Positions 1 through 6,600 of a DNA stretch of 7,766 bases are shown here, piece by piece; the first letter of the stretch is position 1, and the number at the start of each line of letters is the position of its first letter. The stretch comes from QQUD01 sp039029915 (GTDB lineage: Bacteria > Chloroflexota > Anaerolineae > Promineifilales > Promineifilaceae), in NCBI GenBank assembly GCA_039029915.1, contig JBCCFD010000395.1:1-7766 (forward strand), given 5' to 3'. A model generated the notes under the pieces. That model saw nothing but the letters and a program-made list of their open reading frames with translations, was not told the origin of the DNA and did no database searches. Made by a program: the position numbers and the translations under genes.

Positions 1-781
1 CATTTTGCCCGTTGAGCACGATAAAATACGGCCGTTTCCAGCCTTGTGTCCCCCACATAAAATTATACGCTCGCTGGGCTGTCCAGCTCAGATCAAGTTC
101 AAAATCAGACGCCGCCGGCCAAGGCGCAGCGTACCCTCCTGTGGGCTGGCGCGTGGCCGACACCTGATTGGCAGCAAGCTGTTCGAGCACTTCCACAAGT
201 AGCTGCCCCCCCATGTGAGCTAAAGCCCATTCGGTTTCTGGGGCAGAAATGCCATTTGAAAGCCTAAACGGCCGTTGAGCAACCACATCCCCTGTATCAA
301 ATCCCTCATCCATCCAGTGAATCGAGACACCCGTTTCTTGGACACCCTGGCGAAAAGCCCAAAAAATGGGCGCCGCGCCGCGAAATTGGGGTAAGAGTGA
401 GGGGTGAACGTTTAAACAACCAGCTGTAGGAATCTGTAAGATTTGAGGTGGTAGGCGGTGTGAAAAACAAGATACACAGATGATATCGGGAGCTAGAGCT
501 TTAAGAATATAGTGTGTTTCAGGGGATTTAAAACTTTGAACAGCATAAACTGGCAGTTGGTGTTGAGACGCAATTTCAAGAGTCATGACGTGCTGTGAGA
601 GCAGATTAGGCGACGAGCTGGTGTTAATCAGCTGGATCGGTAAACGGCCGTTAGTGACCAAATAGGGCGGCACCCGCTCAACAGACATCACCAAACCAAC
701 AACTTCACATCCCGCTTCTAAAAGCGCCAGCAAAGGCAAGCTTGAGAGCGTTCCCAGCATTCCAAAATACAAAATTCGCAA
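1..781 (-). CDS. Formyltransferase-family protein, methionyl-tRNA formyltransferase-like (3' end outside window)
   Basis: The minus strand is open from a TTG at 781 to the window edge, giving 260 residues. Canonical Fmt is about 310-315, so roughly the last 50 are missing. The start is set by the Shine-Dalgarno GGAGG (791-787), five bases upstream, and by the Fmt-like opening RILYFG. The formyl-transfer core is clear: CLNVHPSLLPQFRGAAPI (residues 122-139) followed by MDEGFDTGDV (157-166). The Asn-His-Asp triad of the family is present as N124, H126 and D162, and the His-to-Asp distance of 36 matches E. coli Fmt. A C-terminal domain begins near residue 215. The usual TQPDRPAGRG-type loop after the first strands is absent, replaced by a stretch around SVERVPPYLVTNGR (33-46), and the N-terminal GTPxFA motif is changed. 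In Fmt this enzyme formylates Met-tRNA from 10-formyl-tetrahydrofolate. The fold and chemistry are well supported, but the acceptor could be another amine, such as a nucleotide sugar. It is divergent from yggX. Confidence 0.82.
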   Translation of the reverse strand, partial: MRILYFGMLGTLSSLPLLALLEAGCEVVGLVMSVERVPPYLVTNGRLPIQLINTSSSPNLLSQHVMTLEIASQHQLPVYAVQSFKSPETHYILKALAPDIICVSCFSHRLPPQILQIPTAGCLNVHPSLLPQFRGAAPIFWAFRQGVQETGVSIHWMDEGFDTGDVVAQRPFRLSNGISAPETEWALAHMGGQLLVEVLEQLAANQVSATRQPTGGYAAPWPAASDFELDLSWTAQRAYNFMWGTQGWKRPYFIVLNGQN

Positions 782-786
782 ACTAA

Positions 787-791
787 CCTCC
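787..791 (-). promoter_or_regulatory. Ribosome binding site fixing the TTG start of the formyltransferase-like gene
   Basis: Read on the minus strand, GGAGG lies five bases before the TTG at 781-779. No ATG in this frame gives a better N-terminus: the first in-frame ATG is residue 8, which would cut into the first Rossmann strand. This supports TTG initiation. Confidence 0.75.
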
Positions 792-795
792 AATA

Positions 796-824
796 TTGAC
801 GATTTTCGCAAACAGCAATAGGAT
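796..824 (+). promoter_or_regulatory. Candidate sigma70-type promoter for yggX-queA
   Basis: TTGACG (796-801) matches the -35 consensus at five of six bases. A 17-bp spacer separates it from TAGGAT (819-824), which matches the -10 consensus at four of six. Transcription would start near 831, leaving a leader of about 100 nt that contains the AT-rich repeats. On the other strand a weaker pair, TTGCCA (830-825) and GAAAAT (807-802), overlaps it and could serve the formyltransferase-like gene. These are by-eye matches; AT-rich spacers give chance hits. Confidence 0.3.
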
Positions 825-852
825 TGGCAAAATATTCATGGAAGTGTGAAGG

Positions 853-877
853 TTATTAGTTTATTTATTAGTTTATT
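853..877. repeat. Perfect 12-bp tandem duplication in the divergent spacer
   Basis: TATTAGTTTATT occurs at 854-865 and again at 866-877, with one further matching base on the left. It lies in the AT-rich 782-934 spacer, downstream of the candidate promoter and so inside the presumed yggX leader. It is a simple short duplication with no spacers, not a CRISPR. Confidence 0.7.
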
Positions 878-883
878 GGTTTT

Positions 884-904
884 AATATCACCAATATTAC
901 TCAT
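884..904. repeat. AT-rich intergenic repeat, copy 1
   Basis: This 21-bp segment (AATATCAC, C, AATATTAC, TCAT) matches the reverse complement of 3471-3491 at 18 of 21 positions. Both copies sit in intergenic spacers. It may be a small dispersed intergenic repeat, but two copies of low-complexity sequence are weak evidence. Confidence 0.35.
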
Positions 905-934
905 ATCACCCTCTCACCAACAAGGATCGCCTAA

Positions 935-1240
935 ATGGCTCGATTTCAAAAAACAATCACCATGGTTCACTGCGTCAAATTAGGTCGTGATTTAGAAGCG
1001 CTGGCACGACCACCGTTTCCCGGTGAGCTGGGTGAACGACTCTACAACGAGGTTTCTCAGCAGGGCTGGGAAATGTGGCAAGGACAAGCCACTATCATCA
1101 TCAATCATTATGGGCTGAATTTAGCCGATCCACGCGCTCAAGAGTTTTTATTTGCTCAACTCGAAGCGTTCTTTTTTGGAGAGGGTGCTCAAATGCCAGA
1201 TGGCTGGGTGCCTCAAGGGGCGGCCCCGCGCAGAAAGTAA
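935..1240 (+). CDS. yggX: YggX-family Fe(2+)-trafficking / oxidative damage protection protein
   Basis: This 101-residue protein matches the YggX family along its length. It has MVHCVKLG (10-17) with the conserved N-terminal cysteine (C13), then PFPGELGERLYNEVS (27-41), GWEMWQ (44-49), and FFFGEG (79-84) near the C-terminus. In enteric bacteria YggX is a small cytoplasmic protein linked to iron handling and protection of Fe-S clusters from oxidants. E. coli YggX is 91 residues, so this one has a few extra at each end. The ATG at 935 is preferred because AAGGA (922-926) lies eight bases upstream. The internal ATG at 962, which also precedes the conserved cysteine, has no such site. The stop codon (1238-1240) directly abuts the queA ATG, so the two genes are probably one operon. 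The family call is firm; the function in this host is inferred. Confidence 0.9.
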   Translation: MARFQKTITMVHCVKLGRDLEALARPPFPGELGERLYNEVSQQGWEMWQGQATIIINHYGLNLADPRAQEFLFAQLEAFFFGEGAQMPDGWVPQGAAPRRK

Positions 1241-2344
1241 ATGGATATTTCCTTATTTGACTACCAGCTCCCAGCAGAGCTTATTGCCCAAACCCCGCTA
1301 GCTGAACGTGATGCCTCACGCCTCATGGTGCTAGACAGGGAAAACGGCCGTATTTCCCACAAAACGTTCAATCAAATCATTGACTATTTTGAACCAGGCG
1401 ACATTCTTGTTGGCAACGACAGCCGTGTTATTCCGGCTCGACTTTATGGGCAAAAGGCAACTGGTGGCAAGGTCGAGCTTCTTCTGCTCAAGCAAATTGG
1501 CGAGCAGGCATGGCAGGCGATGGTGGGCGGCAAGCGCATCAAAGAAGGCACTGAAATCCAGCTGTTTGATCAATTGGGTCAGCCGAGCGAGGTGCGCGCC
1601 ACGATAGCGACCGTATTACACGGAGCACAGCGTGAAATCACATTTAATCAAGCCACCGATGCCTGGCTCAACCAGCTAGGCCACACGCCGCTACCGCCAT
1701 ACATCCACGAAACCTTATCCGACAGCGAACGGTACCAGACGGTTTACGGCCGTTATGAAGGCTCAGCGGCTGCCCCCACCGCTGGACTACACTTTAGCGG
1801 AGAGCTTTTGCTCGCCCTGCGAGATAAGGGCGTTCATTTTGAGACAGTCACTCTTCACGTGGGTCTCGACACATTTAAGCCAGTGGCGGTCGACCAAATC
1901 GAAGCGCATCAAATTCACAGCGAATGGGCCACAGTTTCTCCCGAAACGGCAAAACGAATCAACGAAGCTAAGCTAGCTGGCGGCAGACTCGTCGCCGTCG
2001 GGACAACTAGTGTGCGCACGCTAGAAACGGCCGCTTTGCGTTCGGCAGGCATTCAGAGCACCTTGCAAACCATCAGCCAGCGAGACGCCTCTAATGAAGC
2101 AGATGATTTTTGCCCGTGGAAGCCCGTCGCTGCCTTTTCTGGCCCAACCGATTTGTACATTCACCCCGGCTACCGCTACCGAGCTGTTGATCGGTTAATT
2201 ACAAATTTCCATTTGCCAAAGTCAAGTTTGCTCATGTTGGTGTCCGCGTTTGCGGGTCGGGAAAAGATGTTCGAGGCGTATGAAACGGCCGTTGCTGAGA
2301 AATACCGCTTCTTTTCTTTTGGCGATGCTATGTTCATTCTGTAA
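1241..2344 (+). CDS. queA: S-adenosylmethionine:tRNA ribosyltransferase-isomerase QueA
   Basis: QueA transfers and isomerises the ribosyl part of S-adenosylmethionine onto 7-aminomethyl-7-deazaguanine in the tRNA wobble position, giving epoxyqueuosine in queuosine synthesis. It acts in the cytoplasm. The 367 residues are full length against 356 in E. coli; the excess is mostly an insert around 268-300. Recognisable blocks, in order, are FDYQLPAELIAQTPL (6-20), GNDSRVIPARLYG (58-70), the glycine/alanine-rich EGSAAAPTAGLHF (173-185), LHVGLDTFKPV (205-215), VGTTSVRTLETA (253-264), ITNFHLPKSSLLMLVSAFAG (320-339) and YRFFSFGDAM (355-364). The ATG follows the yggX stop with no gap, and only a weak GAAAG-like sequence lies before it, which suggests translational coupling. 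No other queuosine gene is in the window. Three copies of the ACGGCCGT octamer and one near-copy lie inside this gene. Confidence 0.97.
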   Translation: MDISLFDYQLPAELIAQTPLAERDASRLMVLDRENGRISHKTFNQIIDYFEPGDILVGNDSRVIPARLYGQKATGGKVELLLLKQIGEQAWQAMVGGKRIKEGTEIQLFDQLGQPSEVRATIATVLHGAQREITFNQATDAWLNQLGHTPLPPYIHETLSDSERYQTVYGRYEGSAAAPTAGLHFSGELLLALRDKGVHFETVTLHVGLDTFKPVAVDQIEAHQIHSEWATVSPETAKRINEAKLAGGRLVAVGTTSVRTLETAALRSAGIQSTLQTISQRDASNEADDFCPWKPVAAFSGPTDLYIHPGYRYRAVDRLITNFHLPKSSLLMLVSAFAGREKMFEAYETAVAEKYRFFSFGDAMFIL

Positions 2345-2372
2345 AATTTATTCGATCAGAACAAACATACCT

Positions 2373-2414
2373 TGAGCCTCTCAATGGGTACTGGCAGTCA
2401 AATCTACAGGCTCA
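2373..2414. repeat. 7-bp inverted repeat in the queA-prsW spacer
   Basis: TGAGCCT (2373-2379) and AGGCTCA (2408-2414) are perfect complements 28 nt apart. They lie within the 119-bp gap between queA and the PrsW gene. No T-run follows, so this is not a convincing terminator. It could be a leader hairpin or chance. I see no clear promoter in this gap, so read-through from queA is possible. Confidence 0.3.
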
Positions 2415-2463
2415 GTAAGCAACATTTCGCAAGTTCTGGACCTGAACCAAAAATGAGGCAAGC

Positions 2464-3453
2464 ATGAGCCAGACGACAGTTTTCATCCTATCCTGCATTG
2501 GGGCATTGATTCCCGCGTTTATCTACACCACCCTTATCTACTCCATCGACCGATATGAAAAAGAGCCTATTTGGCTTTTAGTTGTTACCTTTCTTTGGGG
2601 TGCAATTCCAGCCGTGATCGTCTCTTTCATTTTCAACACCGTCCTGAGCATTCCCCTTTACGCCTTAGCAGGTGACTCGGGTGACATTTGGGCAGCCAGC
2701 TTTATCGCGCCACCTGTCGAAGAAACGGCTAAAGGGGCCATTCTCGTTATTATCTTGTTTTTCCGACGCTCAGAAATTGATAGCCTGCTTGATGGCATTA
2801 TTTACGGGGCAGTTGTCGGGATGGGCTTTGCCGTCGTTGAAAATGTGTACTACTTCCTAAATGTCTTCGCGGAAGGTGGCGTAGAGGCGTGGAGCGTTAA
2901 CATTTTTATGCGAGCCGTCATTTTTGGGTTAAATCACTCTCTCTTTACGGCCGTCATAGGCTTGGGTATCGCCTGGGCCAAAATGAATCCCACTTCCCCA
3001 TTACGGTTTGTTACCCCGTTTCTCGGGTACGGATTGGGTATGTTTCTTCACTTCCTACACAACTTCTCCGTCTCCTTTGGCAATTTGCTGTGCCTCGTCG
3101 CGTTAGCCTCTGATTGGGGTGGAGTTTGGCTCCTCTTAGCCATCATGATCTGGGCCCTCACCCAAGAGCGGCGCTGGATTAAGGAGTATTTAAAAGAAGA
3201 AGTGGAAGCGGGGGTCTTAACCAGTAGCCAGTATGAGGTCGCCCTATCAGGCAGAAAACGATCAGCTCATCACCTTCAAACCTTATCCAAGCAGGGCATT
3301 GGTGGTTTTCTAAAATCAATTAGCTTCTATCATCGGTGTAGCGAATTGGCGTATAAAAAACATCATCTTGAACTTTATCATGATGAAAAAACGGCCAACG
3401 AAGCGAATGAATTGCGAAAGTATATTGTTGAATCACGCGCCACTTTTGTTTAG
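2464..3453 (+). CDS. PrsW-family glutamic-type intramembrane protease
   Basis: This 329-residue polytopic membrane protein carries the conserved motifs of the PrsW family. They are DRYEKEP (29-35) after the first membrane segment, PPVEETAKG (83-91) with the paired glutamates E86 and E87, GMGFAVVEN (119-127), NHSLFTAVIG (157-166), and HFLHN (196-200) with H196 and H199. Hydrophobic stretches near 6-26, 36-60, 77-100, 108-131, 150-171, 184-204 and 206-231 fit about seven or eight membrane spans. In Bacillus subtilis PrsW performs site-1 cleavage of the anti-sigma factor RsiW; no anti-sigma gene is visible here, so the substrate is unknown. A charged tail of about 95 residues (235-329) follows the last span and is not part of the catalytic core. 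The start is supported by GAGG (2455-2458), five bases upstream. It lies 119 bp after queA in the same direction and is convergent with the surface protein gene. Confidence 0.9.
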   Translation: MSQTTVFILSCIGALIPAFIYTTLIYSIDRYEKEPIWLLVVTFLWGAIPAVIVSFIFNTVLSIPLYALAGDSGDIWAASFIAPPVEETAKGAILVIILFFRRSEIDSLLDGIIYGAVVGMGFAVVENVYYFLNVFAEGGVEAWSVNIFMRAVIFGLNHSLFTAVIGLGIAWAKMNPTSPLRFVTPFLGYGLGMFLHFLHNFSVSFGNLLCLVALASDWGGVWLLLAIMIWALTQERRWIKEYLKEEVEAGVLTSSQYEVALSGRKRSAHHLQTLSKQGIGGFLKSISFYHRCSELAYKKHHLELYHDEKTANEANELRKYIVESRATFV

Positions 3454-3464
3454 GAAGTAGCGAA

Positions 3465-3518
3465 TGGTATATTGGTAATATTAGTGATATTTATATTTTT
3501 AACACCACCAATATACCA
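3465..3518. repeat. 12-bp perfect inverted repeat in the convergent spacer
   Basis: TGGTATATTGGT (3465-3476) and ACCAATATACCA (3507-3518) are perfect complements flanking a 30-nt AT-rich loop. The right arm overlaps a tandem duplication, ACCAATAT at 3507-3514 and 3515-3522, with a degenerate third unit (3523-3530). The left arm runs into the second copy of the AT-rich intergenic repeat (3471-3491). It begins 12 bp after the PrsW stop. It lacks a GC-rich stem or T-run, so a terminator role is doubtful. Confidence 0.6.
3471..3491. repeat. AT-rich intergenic repeat, copy 2 (inverted relative to copy 1)
   Basis: The reverse complement of this segment matches 884-904 at 18 of 21 positions. The two are the only intergenic stretches in the window with this composition. 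A third partial resemblance, AATATTACTACT, lies at 3535-3546. Confidence 0.35.
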
Positions 3519-3545
3519 ATATACTAATCAACGAATATTACTACT

Positions 3546-3565
3546 ACTTTGTTACCAAAGTTTTT
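3546..3565 (+). terminator. Weak candidate intrinsic terminator downstream of prsW
   Basis: ACTTTG (3546-3551), loop TTAC and CAAAGT (3556-3561) form a 6-bp stem, overlapped and followed by a run of five T (3561-3565). The stem is short and AT-rich. It would end plus-strand transcripts about 95 bp after the PrsW stop. On the minus strand no T-run follows, so it does not serve the surface protein gene. Confidence 0.35.
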
Positions 3566-3607
3566 AAGTATTCCTTCGTTGGAAGAAGTTTAATTGTCTT
3601 TTGTAAC

Positions 3608-3620
3608 GGAATACTATTCC
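3608..3620. repeat. 13-bp odd palindrome near the end of the surface protein gene
   Basis: GGAATA, a central C and TATTCC form a perfect palindrome 12 bp beyond the minus-strand stop codon (3635-3633). One central base is too little for an RNA hairpin, so if meaningful it would be a site for a dimeric DNA-binding protein. It may be chance. Confidence 0.25.
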
Positions 3621-3632
3621 ACCCGCTAAAAG

Positions 3633-6600
3633 TTATCGAATCACTAACGGCAAGAAAATCTTTTCCTCATCCGCTTGAATCGTCACCTGTGTGGCATCGC
3701 TATTGTTGCTCGGAATGAAATCAGCCACGGCCGAATTTGAAATGGCAACATTGTGCGTAATGGTTTCCCCTATTTCGCTCTCAGGTGCAGTGGCTGCAAT
3801 AACCAACGTGTGGCTTTCATCTTTGTCAAAACTGCTGTCTGATAGCGCCCATTCGCCCGTGTTGTCATCATATGAGCCAGAGCTTACTGAATCAACATGA
3901 GAGAACAAAATGCCAGAGGGGAGCGCATAATCGACGATAACGCTGCTGGTGCTATCGGCACCTAAATTGGTGATGGTTAGCGTGTAGAGCATGGTTTCAC
4001 CTGCCTTAGGTAGCGCATTGTCTACCGAGATATCAATGGCTAAGTCTGCACCGGCTAACGTTGCAGTAGCGGTTGAGCTATTATTTGATTCATCAGAATC
4101 GTGTTGATCGTAGTCGGTAACGGCCGTATCGACCGCCAAATTTGAGCTAGTTGGCGTCCCCGAAACGGTCGCCACAATCGTCGCTGTTTGTGTTTCATTG
4201 AACGCCATCTCGCCCAAAGTCCATTCCAATAAAGCTACATTAGATTGGTCCGTTGAGCCTTCGGTTGCGCTAAAGCTGACTAAGGTTAAATCACTGGGCA
4301 AAGCCTCACTGATTTTAGCGCCAGCGTCTAGTGTATCAGGACCTAAATTAGTCACAGATAGAGTGTATGTCACGGTTTCATTAATGTTGGCCACAACACT
4401 GGTTCCGCTATCTCCCGCCTCGTTTGTCACAATGACGGAAAGCGCAACATCCGCCTGATTGCGAGGGGAGCAGGTGGCATCATCACCATCCGTTGTGGCG
4501 GGATCATCAGAAAGCTCATCAGTGATAGCGGGGGCAGAGACAGTGCCCTGGGTACAAAATTCGTCGACGCTGATAGCTAAATCGTTGCCTATGGTGGCGT
4601 AGAAGGTCATGATCACAATCTGACCTTCATCCAAATTCCCTAAATTTGCCAAGATGGTTTCACCGCTCATGCTGCTGTTCACAGCAAGGGATTGGGGACC
4701 CGCTTGATAGATTGCTGTTTCAGCAGGGGTATTGAGGCTGCTGAAAACGGCCGTTTCTTCCTCAACCGCTGTGGTGATAAACGTATCAAAATTGGGCGTC
4801 ACAATCGCAGAGCTAGCGCTCGTAGAGGGTGGCGTGGCGGGCAACGTACAGTTGGCTACAGCCCCAAAGGTCACGCCAGTAATGGTGGCGGTAGCGGGTG
4901 TGCCTGAAGAAGGATTGGCCTGCTCTAACAAAAGCTCGCTCCCCTGCACCACATCAAAATCGCCAGTTGAAGATTGCTGAACCAACACATCACCGGTAAT
5001 AGCAGTACCGCCCATAAAGTCACCGCTGTTTCCGCTCATGTCAAGACAAGAGCCGTTGATAGCGGACGGATGCTGATGCCTAAAGCGCAATGATTCACCA
5101 GTCACTGAGATTTGATTGTTGGTAATGGTGGCGTGTATGCCAACATCTTGGGTGTGCGGGACAATTCCATCGGCATCATCACGGGTACGCAAATCAATGG
5201 CGCGATCTGTCGCGGCCATAATTTGATTGTTATCCACAAGGAGGTAAACGTTGCCGTATGTCTCAAGATTGGAATCACTGACACCAACAGGCAGGTCAAT
5301 AAAATCATCACCCGGTGCCACATTGGCACCCACGGTGTTGCTGATAAAGGTGAGGTTAATTTGACCACCCCCGTCTTTATATTCGCCGTTGAAAATATCC
5401 AAATATCCATCAAATTGATTATTTGAGACTTGCATCGTAAAGTTGAGGTCTGAAGGGACGCCCAAATTCACCGACTCCCGCCCGTCAATTTCCATATTGA
5501 TAGCATTGATTGTGTTCAGCGGAGAGGTCACCGTATTATCATCATAAAGACCTATCAAACTGCCTTCATCCTGAAGCACAAATAGGTCAGGAACTGCAAT
5601 GTTGGCGTAGGTATTGCCCGAAACGGTATAGCCTACCGTTGCGGCACTGCGGGATTCAATCGCGAAGGCACCACCTCGGGTCGAACCATCACCGGTAATA
5701 CCGCTGTTCGTCAGGCTCAAATTCAGGACGCTGAAAATATCAGCTCGGCCGTATACCGCCTGACCGCCTAAATTCGTGAATGTGCTGTTGTTGATAACGG
5801 CCGTAATCATTGTGCCTAGCTCATCGCTGTTGAAGTAGAAACCATCGGCACCAACGGCCGTTGAATTATTGGATACGGTCACATTAGAGATGGTGGCCGT
5901 CATGACGCCACCCCCCTCAACCAAAGCTGTCATCGCGCGATGGCGGAACGCATCGATCACCGTGTTAACGATAAAGACCTCACCCGTTAACGCATCAACG
6001 TCCGCTTCACCATTCGCTCGCATAAAGCTAAAGACGTCGCGGGGGCGTGAGCCAACATCTGTATCAGCGTTCCCAATATCGAGGAAGTGACTGTTATAAA
6101 TGGCTAAGCCATTGATACGTGTACCTAAAATGCCAAAATCACGAGCTTGGGTCGCCTTTACGGTATCTAATCCTAAGTTAGTGACTTCAATCGCTTGAAT
6201 AATGTTGCCATCAATATTGACATTAGCTGAGATGCCATCCCCAATATTCACGGCCGAATTGCCAATCATTAAGCGACGGAACGCCACATTGGTTGCTTCA
6301 TTCAGGAAAATCGCGTCACCTGAGATATTTTGAATGGTTCCACCGGCCCCAAAAGCACCAGCGTCTGGACCAACAATAAAGAAGCCGGTTGATCCCGTAT
6401 TGTCCAAAATAATGCCGGTGTCGCCACCGCTTGCTGAAACCGCATTCAAGGTAACACCTGCCACACCAATGTTGGTGTCACGAATTTCAACCGCTGGGCC
6501 ATTGGTTGAGACGATGCTGTTGTCAGCGCCTGTGATGGTTAGTTCACCTGCCGCCACAACTGAAAGCCCTGTGCCGCCCGTTGTCGTAATTGCTAATGAG

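Noticed and set aside
5..202. Plus-strand open frame of 65 codons at the left edge
   Set aside because: It lies antisense to the formyltransferase-like gene, which has an intact catalytic motif, and it shows no recognisable protein features.
853..904. CRISPR-like or iteron-like array in the divergent spacer
   Set aside because: There are only two perfect 12-bp units with no spacers, AT-rich low complexity, and no cas or replication genes nearby.
1331..1573. Minus-strand open frame of 80 codons inside queA
   Set aside because: queA is full length and strongly conserved in the plus frame, so this is a chance antisense frame.
2345..2463. Queuosine-linked (preQ1) riboswitch near queA
   Set aside because: The segment is downstream of queA rather than upstream, and I see no preQ1 aptamer pattern. 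Only a 7-bp inverted repeat is present.
3465..3518. Inverted repeat as a bidirectional terminator
   Set aside because: The stem is almost all A/T, the loop is 30 nt and no T-run follows on either strand.
5102..5413. Minus-strand open frame of 103 codons overlapping the surface protein gene in another phase
   Set aside because: It lies within the beta-helix coding region, has no ribosome binding site, and shows only low-complexity chance sequence.
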